From NCBI GenBank assembly GCA_963576565.1, contig OY755047.1, positions 3,299,931-3,363,930 on the forward strand: 64,000 bases of DNA, given 5' to 3'. The notes below the pieces were generated by a model. The model saw nothing but the letters and a program-made list of their open reading frames with translations. It ran no database searches and was not told where the DNA came from. Shown here one piece after another: positions 22,573-33,753 of this stretch (the first letter of the stretch is position 1; every line of letters starts with the position of its first letter). This stretch comes from Aspidapion aeneum. Lineage: Eukaryota > Arthropoda > Insecta > Coleoptera > Brentidae. The position numbers and the translations under genes were made by a program.

Positions 22573-22726
22573 AACAAGGTAGTTAGGTACTTAAAAGCGC
22601 GTAGCGCTAAGATGAAAAAGGACAGATACATTTATGTTCGTATAGTTCTGGGAGTCCCTGGGACTCCACAACGTCGGTTAAGGGTTAAATACTCAAATAA
22701 AGATAATAAAAAAAAATTTAATAAAA

Positions 22727-22915
22727 AATTTACTTGTATGTACTAGTCGCATTTGAGTACAAAATTGATAGGTATACCTATAATGTACGACATGCTTCAA
22801 CTTTTAGTTTTGATGCCCAAACCACACTTACGAAGTTATACTGTTTTTGTATTTTCATGAATCAGGTTATTGGGTAATTTTGTACCCAACTGCGACTAGT
22901 AGTTACAAGTAAATT
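22727..22915. mobile_element. Small foldback MITE S
   Basis: Left arm AATTTACTTGTATGTACTAG continuing to GAGTACAAAATT is matched in reverse at 22874-22915 with a few mismatches. About 190 bp, no coding. It lies 38 bases beyond the piggyBac element. Confidence 0.65.
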
Positions 22916-23385
22916 TAGCAGTTGGGTGTTTTTTTATTTATTTATTTTTTTATTAACAGAATTACTTTCAACTTTCCTAAAATTTAGGGGTTCATACGCT
23001 ACAATATTCCTTAAATTTTTGATATTCTCTAACCACTTCAGGGGAGCCTAAATTTAATTGGAGAATGGTATATATGGTAAAGATAAACACAGGAAAGCTA
23101 TATTTAGCGATAAATCCCTCTATGTACTTTGGTCTAATTATGAAATACGAATTTTGCTTTACATAGGTAATATCCTTTTGGTATCAATCAAAAATCCTGG
23201 TAAATATTTTTTTTTAAGTTTAAAACATGTTAACGATAATTAAGCCTCTTTATTTCCTGTGGACTACCCATACAATGGATACAGCAGATAAAAATATAAG
23301 CTTGAATATGATCTACACTAAAACTAAAATCATAAAAAACATAAATAATAAGATATTACGAACAGACAACGACAAACCAAGCAAA
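22916..23385. other. Unassigned stretch
   Basis: ORFs at 23058-23243 and 23227-23472 are unrecognised; the end of the latter runs into LINE-A. A T/A-rich run at 22928-22955. Confidence 0.3.
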
Positions 23386-23745
23386 AATGAAACAAGTAGA
23401 AATGGAAAGTGTCGAAATCGATGCAATAAGAAGATCAATGAGAATATCTATAACATATCACATAACAAATAAGATCATAAAAGAATGAATGGGAATCGAG
23501 GGAAGCATAACGGATGACATCACTAAAAGACAACTGATATGGCACGGCCATGTACAACGGATGAACGAGAAAAGATTACCAAAGCAGGTTCTAGAATGGC
23601 AACCAATAGGGCGCAGAAAAAGAGGGCGTCCTAAACTAGAATGGCAACAGTCAATCCAAAGATGAGTAAAAAAACCTGACAGAAGGTGATTGTCGAAGGA
23701 GGTGGAGAATAGGAGCCGGACAACGTAGAAAAACGTTCTAAACCG
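23386..23745 (+). mobile_element. LINE-A copy 5, 3' end
   Basis: Plus-strand C-terminal coding from about ESVEIDAIRRSMRIS through ITKRQLIWHGHVQRMNE and GRRKRGRPKLEW to the family end (CGTTCTAAACCGATATAG). A stop and a shift interrupt it (the ORF at 23458-23883 is antisense). It is 5'-truncated and ends tail-to-tail with LINE-C. Confidence 0.85.
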
Positions 23746-23754
23746 ATATAGTAA

Positions 23755-26117
23755 AGTAAAAGTTAAAGTAAAAAGTAAAAGTTTATTCAGTAAAAAAGAA
23801 AAAATACATACATTGCTTAAAGTTAGATATACAGTATACTGAATGAATGTGCACAATGGTTTCTTCAGAAACTGTGCGTGCACTTAATTTAAATATATAC
23901 TTAAAGCCTAATTAGTTTCTTCAAACTAGGTTTGGTATAATATATTGCTATTTTTATGTATTTTTAAAATTAAATGGTATGTTGTGATATTATGTTAGAA
24001 ACCATTTTATATCATTAGCCAATAACCAGTTATTCAGCTTATTTTTAATTCTGTTGAATGGCTTATCCCTTAGATCCCTAGGCAGCATGTTATAGATTTT
24101 GGGCATTGTGTATGGTAGACTTTTTTGACACTTAGCAAGTTTGACATTAGGTATAGAGGCAGTATTATTACTTATTTGCCTAGTATTAGTTTGATGCTTA
24201 AATAATTCTATATACTTTCTGTTTTTAGACATAAATCTTACAACTGTTTTTATATACAATTTGTATCAGGGCCTGGCGTGTGACAGTGGTACTGTCACCT
24301 CAAGTGGCCAAGGCTTAAATGTTGTAAGCTACCAACTTAGGCTACAACTTATATAAATTATAACTGATTAAATGTTACTATATGTTATTAAATTTACACG
24401 ATCTCGAAAGGGAATTTGGCGGTTCTTGGAGGAAAAGTATGCTATAAACGTTTTTCTCAAATGTATAACTAATAGGATAATCATACATACCTTTTCAATT
24501 TTCTTCTTGCAGCTTCACACTTTCACTTCTAACATTTATTATTTAAATATCAAATTTTTACTACCATTGAACTTTTATATTCAAATATTCACACTTCTTA
24601 AACTTTTAGGTTTTATAAACCTTTTATATATTTGTTGTAAATATATATATTTATCAACATCTTAAACGTTGATTGAATGAGTGAAACTATTCAATCAACT
24701 GTTTAATTTACTTAATATTACTGTTTAGGTTTGGGATATGTTATTAATTAAAAATGCCGATTTTAGGGCAACGAATGGTTTGTATTTTGTTGATAAAAAA
24801 CCATAAAACAGTTAAACACATTATTTCAAAACACTGGAAACAGTAATAATTAATGACTTTACAATCAATAAACTCTAAAAGAAAAGACCAAAATAATTAT
24901 GAATATTAAAGTTAACAGTTTTATACAATGTTAAAATAATTGATAAATTTCCCCAGTTGAAATAAAACCCCCCCTTAAGAAGTGTTAATGAAAGTGTACC
25001 GTACTAGGCAAAGGCAAACTAAAAAGTAAAATCCCTGACGACTTTCGAAAGTTTCAATACCCCGCTCTCTAGACATTCTCAGTTTGCCGCTAGCTGATTG
25101 GGCTAAATCTAAGCTTTCTTTAACGGATTTCTTCCACCACTCTTCTCTACAGACACTCTTGGTTGCCGTGGTTTGAATCTTAAGCTCTCTCGCATTGGCG
25201 AGAAAGACAAAGAGACAAAATACCACCGCAATTCAAAGATGCGTGGATTTAGAAATTCGGTAAAGTTTAAATCTTACAGTGTGTTCCTTAAAAGTTGAAA
25301 ATAGTTTACCAAATTTGTTTCCAGTTACAAAATATGAATTATGTTGATGTTAGTGGCTCAAAGGACATATTAGCCGAATACAACTTTTATTAAAATACAG
25401 CGAACCTGAAAACATGCCTAAAAACAAGTCGCCGAGTTGCCATAAATTTTACTTAATCTTAACCTAGTCTTGCATATAATTAATGCTTGTTGATGTCAAA
25501 ACAATATTTAATTAAAAATCTTTAAAAACTTATAAATGGCAAAAATACCATTTATGCTCAAATCCCGTTTTGTTACAAATTGATTACATCTTAGTATTTT
25601 AGCCTCACTAAATAAAGCATCAGTAGGAAATCGTTTGGTTTTATTTAGCATTACTTTTAGTATGTACTTTTGTGTATTGAACAATGGTGTAAGTACAGTT
25701 TTGCCAGCCGCCCCCCAAGCACCAATACAGTATCCCATTATGGACTCAACTAATGCGTAGTAAACCGTTTTTAACATTTTTATATTCATTATCTTTCGGA
25801 GTTGGTAGAATTTAAATATTAATTTTCTAATTTTACTGGTCACATATTCTATGTGTAAATGCCATTTTAAATTGGGATCTAACATTACACCCAGATATTT
25901 AACCTTTTGAGCTTTTGTGATTTTTAGTGTACATTGGCATTGGAGACCAGCTTGACAATTGCTGGTGAATGGTTATGTCGGTAATTGGTGATTCATTTGT
26001 TTTAGTTGTTGTAAAACAAATAAAATTTGACTTATCCACATTTAAAGTTAAAAGACTTGTGTCAAACCACGCTTTTATTTTTTTGAGAACCTGCTCTGCT
26101 TTGGTTTGAAGTTTGAG
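23755..26117 (-). mobile_element. LINE-C (CR1/jockey-like), split by repeat D
   Basis: Two minus-strand coding parts belong together. 25583-26117 gives LLTLNVDKSNFICF, then LGxxLDPNLKWHLHIEYVTSKI (first 125-codon ORF, 25508-25885) and YYALVESIMGYCIGAWG, the post-RT thumb region of CR1/jockey elements. 23990-24259 gives YNMLPRDLRDKPFNRIKNKL, the usual C-terminus. Repeat D (24264-25574) sits between them. The polymerase core is missing 5' of 26117. The 3' end at ~23755 has a short (TTTAC)-like tail. Confidence 0.8.
24264..25574 (+). mobile_element. Repeat D, copy 2 (1,311 bp) inserted in LINE-C
   Basis: ACAATTTG (24256-24263) and ACAAATTG (25575-25582) form an 8-bp duplication with one mismatch. 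The element runs from TATCAGGGCCTGGCG to AATCCCGTTTTGTT. The LINE-C reading frame resumes across the insertion. The 83-codon ORF at 24975-25226 is not conserved in the other copies, so I do not treat it as a gene. Confidence 0.8.
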
Positions 26118-26697
26118 TAATAATGAATACACAAATCGCTTCAGTGAAAATGTAAAAAATATAATAAACTCGTGGATACAAAGTTGAGACTCATAAAAAC
26201 TTGGGCCATTAGGGACTCGAAATGGATGCAATAAGAAGATCAATGAGAATATCTACACAGATCACATAAGAAATGAGATCATAAAAGAAAGAATGTTAAT
26301 TGAGGGAAGCATAGCGGATGACATCACTAAAACACAACTGATATGGTACGGCCATGTACAACGGATGAACGAGGAAAGATTACCAAAGCAGGTCCTAGAC
26401 TGGCAACCAATAGGGCGCAGAAAAAGAGTCCGTCCTAAATTAGAATGGCAACAGTCAATCCAAAGATCAATAAGTTAAAAAAACCTGACAGAAGGTGATT
26501 GTCAGTATCGAAGGAGGTGGAGAATAGGCGTCGACCAACGTAGAAAAACTTTCTAAACCGACATAGTAATAATGAATACACAAATCGCTTCAGTGAAAAT
26601 GTAATAAAATTAATAAATTCCATTTTCTTTTCTTTATGATTGCAAATAACTCCTGGATACAAAGTTGAGACTCATAAAAACTTGGACCATTAGGGAC
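26118..26697 (+). mobile_element. LINE-A copy 6 between ~100-130 bp direct repeats
   Basis: A 345-bp LINE-A 3' fragment (26220-26564) holds MDAIRRSMRIS-like coding and the ORF at 26293-26478 (IWYGHVQRMNEERLPKQV). It is flanked by copies of one sequence at 26118-26219 and 26565-26697, from TAATAATGAATACACAAATC to CATTAGGGACTC. The right copy has about 31 extra bases. The ORF at 26435-26662 is a shadow. Confidence 0.8.
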
Positions 26698-26978
26698 TCA
26701 AGCTGTTTCCTTTCCAAATATCCGTCGAGCAAACTTTAAAAAAAGATTCATAAAATGACGTACGAGGTATATTTGTCTGTGTCATACAGCAAGAAACTGT
26801 AATAAAGATAATTTAGTGGAATTTTTCTCTTTTTCCTTGCCTCTATGTGAACAGGATCTTTTATTGTTTTTTTTTGCTCTCGTTCTTAACCTACTTTGTT
26901 TCTTAAATAGCCTTTTTTTAAAATCATCAGTGTGGGAGTATTCATATAATAAAAAAAAATTATATCGCTGTTTCATAA

Positions 26979-27190
26979 TAAACATTTTTTACAAAAAATA
27001 AAAAATCGCCTTCTCCACAAGTGCTCCACCCTCTCTTCATGCATCGAACCTAAAAAGTTTCATCAGCAGGAGGGGCCTCGCATGTGCTACACGGAGCCCC
27101 TGCTGATGAAACTTTTTAGGTTCGGTGCATGAAGAAAGGGTGGAGCACTAGTGGAGAAGACGATTTTTTATTTTTTGTAAAAAATGTTTA
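26979..27190. repeat. 212-bp foldback hairpin with ~97-bp arms
   Basis: The left arm runs from TAAACATTTTTTACAAAAAA (26979) to TCATCAGCAGGAGGGGC (~27077). The right arm is its reverse complement (GCCCCTGCTGATGA at ~27096 to 27190). About 18 bases separate them and only a handful of positions mismatch. No TA or longer duplication is clear. Could be a foldback MITE or a source of hairpin RNA. Confidence 0.9.
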
Positions 27191-27413
27191 CTTAAAATTT
27201 ATTGTAAACCATGTGGGAATTCATTAACTGATCCTAATTACAGTTTAAAATATAGATTGCTAAATTTAATTGATTTTAATATGTTTCGTTCCCAAATGAG
27301 TTTTTAGGTATAAAGAGGACAAAATTAAATCAAACACGTATTTAATTAAAATGATTGTGAAATGTGGAGTTAACTTTTTAGTATAACATTCTTAAAATAA
27401 TGAGAAAACTGTA

Positions 27414-27819
27414 CACGGTAAAAAATTTTGTCTACAATATAAACACGTTCTTTTACTAAATAAATTGTTTTACCTTAAAACAATTTGTTTTGAATTAAAA
27501 TATTTCTTTTTAGTTCAATGCAGCATTTAATCTTGAAGTGAGACTTTACTTTTCTTATTTAATTGTTTTGTTTCAGTATACTCGATTTTGTAACAAAGAA
27601 AATTGTCTTCATATAAGTAATATTTTGCTTCCATAGAAAGGATGCCTTAGAATAATTCAGTTCCAATTTAAAATAAAATAATTTCTGTTTTACATTAAAA
27701 TAAAGAGAAAGACATCTTTGTGCTAAATAAAGAACATTTTCTCTTGGTGAATAGGAAAGCACATATTATTTTACTTCAAAGCAATTTGCTTTGATCTAAG
27801 ACAATTTTTTTTTACAGTG
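27414..27819. mobile_element. MITE F, copy 2
   Basis: Left end CACGGTAAAAAATTTTG preceded by TA. The right end TTTTTTTTTACAGTG has drifted and is followed by TC rather than TA. The interior matches copies 1 and 3, in reverse orientation to copy 1 (CTTTGATCTAA near the right). Confidence 0.75.
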
Positions 27820-28097
27820 TCATTTACTACAGCTTTAACTGAGAAAATCTTTTCAAACTCAGATTCTCCACCTCCATGATGTTGACCCCTATGACAGACA
27901 AACACAAAAAGCCTTTTTCCTCGAGGTTACTAGTCACTCATTTAAGTTACTCGAAATGACGTCACGGTTACTCGGAGTAACCGCTGTATGACGTCAGACA
28001 GTCAGCTGTGGATGACATTTCCAATTGTTTGTTTTTGCTTTTACCAGCAATTTCCGAAATGAAGAAAATAATTCATTGTTTCCACCAATGCATGCCC

Positions 28098-28155
28098 ACC
28101 CCGATTCAAAAAACGTATCACGGGCCATGGATTTGCACGTTTTTTGAATCAGGGT
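28098..28155. repeat. Foldback repeat T, copy 2
   Basis: ACCCCGATTCAAAAAACGT and ACGTTTTTTGAATCAGGGT are inverted (18 of 19 match) around a ~20-base loop. The same arm occurs at 13523. Confidence 0.7.
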
Positions 28156-28310
28156 AGAGACAGGGTGCTCCTTTGGTATTCTGTAGTAAGGCCGCAGTAC
28201 CACAGAACACCAAAGGCAGTACATTTTAAGACTAGTTGCAGTTGAATTGATTTAGTCCCAACTTCAAGGGATGTGCTTCATTTTCTACCGTTACCAAACA
28301 TAATTCGTTG

Positions 28311-28312
<2 letters not shown>

Positions 28313-28364
<52 letters not shown>
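28313..28364. repeat. (TA)n microsatellite
   Basis: About 26 uninterrupted TA units inside element L. Confidence 0.95.
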
Positions 28365-28368
<4 letters not shown>

Positions 28369-28558
28369 TCAAACATTTTGAAAAAAAAAACAAAAAAAAC
28401 GATCTTAACCTCAAAATATTTCAGCAACCACGTCTGCTAGGCTGGTTACACTGTGTGGTTGCACGTGACGTCATAGTTAGTGTTACTCAGCGAAGAAAAA
28501 CAGAAAACGAGTAACCAGGTTACCTGGTAACTTGTAGTTACTGCGAGGAAAAAGGCTT

Positions 28559-28930
28559 AAAGACTTTATAAATTTCGTTTATAAATCATTTTTAACAATT
28601 TCTAAAAAAAAACTGTACGCCTATGTACTGTCTCATAAAATACGCCATTGGGGGTAAGGAATTATCGTAAAGAATAGCTCCCTGAAACAAATTATATGTA
28701 AATATCTGTGGCAGTTTTTCTTGTTTTTTCCCTTAGGCCTCCATACTTCGAATTAAGACAAATGGAAATAAACAAAAAAAGAAACACAAAAACACAAAAA
28801 CAAAAAACAATTTTGATTAATTTTAGAAAAACGTTTTTTGAATATTTTTTTAGAGGGTGTTCTTAGAAAACATGCTAATATTTAGAAAGGTTTGGTTTGG
28901 ATAAATAATTATATCCTAAACGTCTTTTGA
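28559..28930. other. Unassigned AT-rich stretch
   Basis: An A-rich run (AACAAAAAAAGAAACAC-like) near 28770-28810. No ORF or repeat recognised. Confidence 0.3.
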
Positions 28931-29391
28931 GATCTATCTATCTATTCTATCTATTTATATATATATGTATATATCTATCGGTTTCACAACGTTCTACGTC
29001 TTCCGATACCCAATCTCCACTCATTTCTGTTTGCCCATAATTCATCATCTAGGCCTCTTATTCTTATTTCACTGTCTATTCCTTCTCTCAAGCTTCTCCT
29101 TGGCCGTCCTCGTTTTCTTCGGCCAGTTGGTTTCCATTGTAGTATTTGTTTAGGTAGTCTTTCATCATTCATTCTTTGTACATGTCCGTACCACACCAGT
29201 TGTTTTGTTCTGATATTATCCACTAAAGTACGTTCACCCACTGTCATAATTTCTCTTATTCTTTGATTTGTAACTCTTTCTCTTTTTGATTTTTCTGCTG
29301 CTCTTCTCCAATAGTCCATCTCCGTAGCGGAAAACATTTTTTCTGTTCTATCCTTGATTGGCCATACTTCTGAGCCGTAAGTAATATTCAT
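28931..29391 (-). mobile_element. LINE-E, C-terminal fragment (135 codons open)
   Basis: The minus-strand ORF 28984-29391 reads YGSEVWPIKDRTEKMFSATE, then MTVGERTLVDNI, then LVWYGHVQRMNDERLPKQIL, GRRKRGRPRRSL and ends WRLGIGRRRTL. It is the same domain end as LINE-A but clearly diverged in sequence, so a separate family. A (TATC)n tract at 28933-28978 is its 3' tail. The upstream RT is lost: LINE-B sequence begins at 29392. This 3' piece is the least damaged of its type in the window. Confidence 0.85.
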
Positions 29392-30190
29392 TCATTCCTT
29401 TTTCTATCTCTGTTAGTTTTACATATAACATTTGTCTTTCTATTGATCTTTGGGCTTTTATTACGTTATCCATGTTTGATTTTGTAAGTGTCCAGGAAAT
29501 ACAGGAAGGATACATTGGTTATACACTTTCGTTTTGAGATACTGAGGATATTTTTTATTACTTAATATGTAGCTTAATTTACTGAATGCTGCCATGCCAA
29601 TCTTACTCGTCTCTTGATTTCAGCTGTTTGGTTTTCTTTTTTTAGTTTAATAATTTGTCCCAGGTATATATATTGTTATTTTTCATTTTCTTTAATGCTC
29701 TCTTTATTTCCGCATTGCTTATTTCAGGTTGTAGCTCTGAGTTTATATTCTTTATTTTTGTTTTAAGTTTCTTTATGGTTTCTCGTGTAGAATAGTTGTG
29801 TGATATTTATGATATCCTCTTTAACGTTAGTTTCTATGCCGTTAATATCCTTTATTTTAATTATTTCATATCTACCTAGAATGGGCCTTAGACATTTCAT
29901 ATTTCTGTTATTTTCTATAACTCTCTTAACTTTAATTTCTTGGCTCTTTCTTTTATTTTATTTTATCATTTTTCTTATAGTTTTATTTATTTATGTGTAT
30001 TCTATAGATGTTCTTTTTCCTTCTCTCTCGAGGGTCCGCCTTTTTTCCATCAGTCTCTTTATTTTTTCTGATATACAATTTTCCCTCTTTTTACCTTTTT
30101 GTGCGATATCTTTTCCTACTTTGGTCATAGCTGTTGTCAGCGTATCATTTATTTCATTTATATTTTCATTTTCGCATCCTAAGTTTTGTA
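29392..30190 (-). mobile_element. LINE-B copy 2 with RT core deleted
   Basis: 29392-29680 is thumb/C-terminal coding. At ~29680 the sequence jumps to the linker upstream of the RT (the counterpart of 41261-41671), so the polymerase core is missing. The plus-strand ORF at 29800-30201 is an antisense shadow. Confidence 0.75.
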
Positions 30191-30649
30191 TGGTATGGTG
30201 AGCTAAATGTCTTTCTCATATGTCTTTTTTTTTTAAATATTAGGGATGGGATGGAATCCCGTCGAAAATTGATTTTGCCATTAGCATTGGCTTTTCGAAT
30301 TTCTCCAATAAAATTCTTACGTGAACTGAGGAAAAATTGTTGGGAAGAATGGATAATATGGATATGGACGCCCCACAATATATTTGGGTTATTTGTGTTT
30401 TTTCTTTATGCTCGGATAAAATTATTTGGGGAAAGGAGATATTTTTAGATTTTTATGATTTTCCTTTCTTGGATTTTTTATTCCTTAATTTTGAAATTTT
30501 CATATATCAAAAATGTATACAATTATTTTATTTAAAAAAAAAGTAGTAGATAGTACTTGTTCCTACTAAAATATTTAAATTAAAAGGATAGTTTTATATA
30601 CATATTATATTGGACAAAATCCACGAAGGATCCAAGCCAATACGTGTAA
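30191..30649. other. Unassigned stretch
   Basis: ORFs 30134-30448 and 30337-30546 are hydrophobic, aromatic-rich frames expected in T-rich DNA. No match seen. Confidence 0.3.
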
Positions 30650-30980
30650 TATTTTTCTGTTACGCGACAAGTCTCTATTCCATACAACATCGTGCTTTTC
30701 ACCATTGTTTCATATATGTTGATTTTTACATACTTTTGTATCTCTCTGCTCCATAAAATAATGTTAAGACATCCAATAACCTTTTTTGCTTTTACTATTC
30801 TTTTTTTCAGTTCTTTACAGTCTGTTCTTGTCTGGATATATGGATATATTGCTTGTCCATTGTCTAGTTATAACTCACTGGATTCGTTTCCACTACATAA
30901 GTACTGCATCTTGTCCACGTTCATTGTTAATCCCCACTTTTATTATTCTTCCATTAACTTTCTCATCATATACTCCATGG
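30650..30980 (-). mobile_element. LINE-A copy 7, thumb region fragment
   Basis: Minus strand: counterparts of the KWGLTVNVDK, LGVTFDKT and KAKKVIGCLN segments in broken frames, bounded near 30650 and 30980. Both ends are truncated. Plus-strand ORFs 30692-31061 are shadows. Confidence 0.75.
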
Positions 30981-31183
30981 AACTCCACTCCTTTTACAAA
31001 AAAACTTCAAAAAAACACTTTAATGAAACAGAAGTTCCTAATTAAATCCCAAACTCTTTAGTTAACTAACTGTGCCTTACAAATCAGAAAAAAAAAGACT
31101 CTAGCTTCTAGCTTTACAAAAGTAGCTACTCGTCAAACTTCTCAAAGAATTTAAAAGTACGAGTAGCTATCTCAGCTATCCGC

Positions 31184-32855
31184 CAGGGCCGACCTTAGAG
31201 ATTTCTGCAGCTCGGACAAAAACAAATTTTGGTGCCCCTTGTATGATGTGTAACAAAACGGGATTTGAATATAAGGTATTTTGCCATTTATAAGTTTTTA
31301 AATATTTATAATTAAATATTGTTTTTGACATCAACAAGCATTAAGGACATGCAAGACTAGGTTAGGAACAAGTAAAATTTATGGCAATGTAGCGACTTGT
31401 TTTTTGATATGTTTTCAGGATCGCTGAGTTTTAATAAAAGTTGTATTTCGCTAATATGTCCTTTGAGCCACTAACATCACATTTATATTTTGTAAATGGA
31501 AACAAATTTACTAAACTATTTTCAGTTTTTAAAAAAGACACTGTGTAATTTGAATTTCTAACGGTTGTCTAAGTCCACGCATCTCCAAATTACGCTGTTA
31601 TTTTTTCTCTTTGTCTGGAGCGTTTAAAGTACAGTCTATCTTATCTCGCCAAGGCGAGGTAGCATAGAGTGTTCAATCAACGGCAAGCTAAGAATTCCTA
31701 GAGAGCAGGGTGGCTTTGGCTGAGGCAAGAAAATCGTTAGAGAAAACATTCTTTTAGTGTTTTTCAACTGGGGAAATGTTAAATTTGTCAATAATTTTAA
31801 CTTTGTATAAAACTGTTAACTTTCTTATTCATGGCTATTTTGGGCTGTCTTTACTTTTTGAGTTTATTTTAATTTTAAAGCTTTTGATTATTACTCTTTC
31901 CAGTATTTTAAAATATTACTGCTATCTTTTTTCTGGTTTTTTAACATCAAATACAAATATATTCTTCCTCCAAGAACCGCCAAATTCTTTCCGCTCAAAC
32001 TTTTAATACTTTTCTCAATTTTCAAATTGTTGCACAAATTGGTAACTCGGAACGTTTAAGCCTACTTAATTTGACAGAACTACAGTCAAACGAGGCCCCT
32101 GTTACAGCCTTTCTGGGCCCGTTGCGCATTATATGTTCGATAATAATTTAAATTCTATCTAGTAAATAGAACCCAGTAGACTTCAAATTATATTCATGCC
32201 AGTAGGATTATTGTATGGGCCATAAAGATTGCATGAGAGAACAGATCAACGTTGCCAGTTTAGCAAAAATATCAGTATAATTCGCTACTTGGTTCGCGAA
32301 AGGTCAACTTTTCTTTAAGTGCATTCACCAAATGGGGTGATAAACAACCAGAATAATACCTTAAAATTCTGCTTGTTCCTAAATCTAAATAATTCACTTA
32401 CTTTTACAAATAACCAGAATTTTAAAGTGTTATTCTTGTTGTTGATTTTTGTTTCACATTCACTAAAGTCACTGTGCGCTAACTATTATGCATTTTTAGT
32501 CTAACCCTAACAAAGGTAATGGTAGACCACACTAAACTCAGCGTGGTTATAGGACGCGGGAGGGTTGTCGAGACCTTAGGGGGCGGCAGAAGTGTTATTG
32601 AGCCTCAAAAGTAGTTCCGCGGAGCTCATTTAGTACTTTTTCAAGACAAATATCATAATTATGAGTAGTAATAATGCCTTTTAAACCAAAAACGAAAATT
32701 TTCAAGTAATGTTACTTTAAATGCTCGCAGGCGATATGCGCCACAGGCAAAAATGTTTTAAATACAAAAGGAACATTTTTAAGCAAAAATCGATACAACA
32801 ATAAAAGTTGATAGTTTTAAGGTAGCCTGGGCGCCATGCCCTGGAGTCGGCCCTG
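31184..32855. mobile_element. hAT-like element J, copy 1, interrupted by repeat D
   Basis: Ends CAGGGCCGACCTTAG and GAGTCGGCCCTG are inverted. The right part (32540-32855) contains GCGCCACAGGC and ends GGGCGCCATGCCCTGGAG. A second copy is at 34845-35760. The outer flanks carry a 27-bp imperfect direct repeat (31157-31183, 32856-32882; 23 of 27 match) rather than a clean 8-bp duplication. No transposase is recognisable. Confidence 0.65.
31251..32104 (-). mobile_element. Repeat D, copy 3 (reversed) inside element J
   Basis: Starts TAACAAAACGGGATTTG and ends GAGGCCCCTGTTA, the reverse complement of the termini in copies 1 and 2. It is 854 bp and so internally shortened. It lies about 65 bases from the left end of J. 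Confidence 0.8.
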
Positions 32856-32882
32856 GTACGGGTAGCTATATCAGCTATCTGA

Positions 32883-33231
32883 CTACTTAGCAACGGCACG
32901 TATAGCCGACTAACTACAGCTAATTTGTTTTTAAGTTTTAAGAAGGAAAGAAGTTTTAAACTTTTACTTTTTGATGCCTGTGAACAGCTAAATAAGAAAA
33001 GAATCTTTTGTAAAAGTTCGCTGTTAACTATGAACAAAATAAAGCTGCTTAGATTTTTTTTTACTAGGTATAGGTTTATAAATTCGTTAATAGAGACTGG
33101 TAGACCTTTTTTCACTTCCAATAGTTCTCTATTTTCACACAAAAAACATTTTGAGCAAGGTTTCAAGGAAAAAAGTTAATTTTTTAGACGAAATCAGGGA
33201 CGGGTGGAAGATTCATCAGTCCCTGACTAAA
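32883..33231. other. Unassigned stretch
   Basis: The 84-codon ORF at 32925-33179 is not recognised. TCAGGGAC...GTCCCTGA near 33194-33227 forms a hairpin whose sequence is shared with 48950-48980. Confidence 0.35.
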
Positions 33232-33302
33232 TACAGTCAACTCCGGATATAGTTAACTCGAAGATTGCACGGAAACTTGTTCGCTATATCTGAGGTTTAC
33301 TA

Positions 33303-33711
33303 CACGGTAAAAAAAATTGTCTTAGATCAAAGCAAATTCCTTTGAAGTAAAATAATTTGTGCTTTCTTATTTACCAAGAGAATATTTTCTTGATATAGCA
33401 CAAAAAATATCTTGTCTCTTTATTTTAATGTAAAACAGAAATTGTTTTATTATAAATTAGAACTAAATTAATCTAAGGCACCGTTTTCTTTGAAAGAAAA
33501 ATATTATTTATATGAAGACAATTTGCTTTGTTACAAAATAGAATATACTGAAACAAAACAATTAAAGAAAAAAGATAAAGTCTCATTTCAAGATTAAATG
33601 CTGCGTTTAACTAAAAAAAAAATATTTTAATTCAAACCAAATTGTTTCAAGGTAAAACAATTTATTCAAGAAAATAACGTGTTTTCAGTGTGGTCAAAAT
33701 TTTTTACCGTG
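33303..33711. mobile_element. MITE F, copy 3
   Basis: Ends CACGGTAAAAAAAATTG and AAAATTTTTTACCGTG. Very similar to copy 1 across its interior and in the same orientation. Flanked by TA on the left and TT on the right. Confidence 0.85.
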
Positions 33712-33753
33712 TTTAAGAAGACATATAGAGTATTGAATACCTAAGTAAAATTT

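Larger units (their letters stand above)
21268..22688. mobile_element. piggyBac-type element, internally deleted, with TTAA duplications
   Basis: TTAA at 21268-21271 and 22685-22688 flank inverted ends CCCTTAACTGACGTGG and its counterpart ending CGTCGGTTAAGGG. A second inverted block near each end (GTTGTGGGGTCTCTGGGACT and GGAGTCCCTGGGACTCCACA) strengthens the pairing. The element is 1,413 bp, shorter than the ~2.4 kb usual for autonomous copies. The remaining ORF (22037-22372) has lost the catalytic domain. Confidence 0.9.
27909..28558. mobile_element. TIR element L (~650 bp) with inner repeats
   Basis: Ends AAGCCTTTTTCCTCGAGGTT and CTGCGAGGAAAAAGGCTT are inverted. Subterminal GTTACTCG and GTAACC words recur on both sides. 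Inside are foldback T (28098-28155) and a (TA)n tract. ORFs at 27994-28224, 28232-28414 and 28308-28514 are not genes; two of them are translations of (TA)n. Confidence 0.65.

Noticed and set aside
26979..27190. Transcription terminator or microRNA gene
   Set aside because: The arms are far longer than a pre-microRNA and there is no gene context; a foldback repeat is the simpler call.
28232..28514. Overlapping ORFs on both strands with long YIYIYI runs
   Set aside because: They are translations of the (TA)n microsatellite at 28313-28364.
29800..30201. 133-codon hydrophobic plus-strand ORF (also 41421-41720)
   Set aside because: Antisense of the LINE-B linker region; hydrophobic because that linker is Lys/Glu/Asn/Ile-rich on the coding strand.
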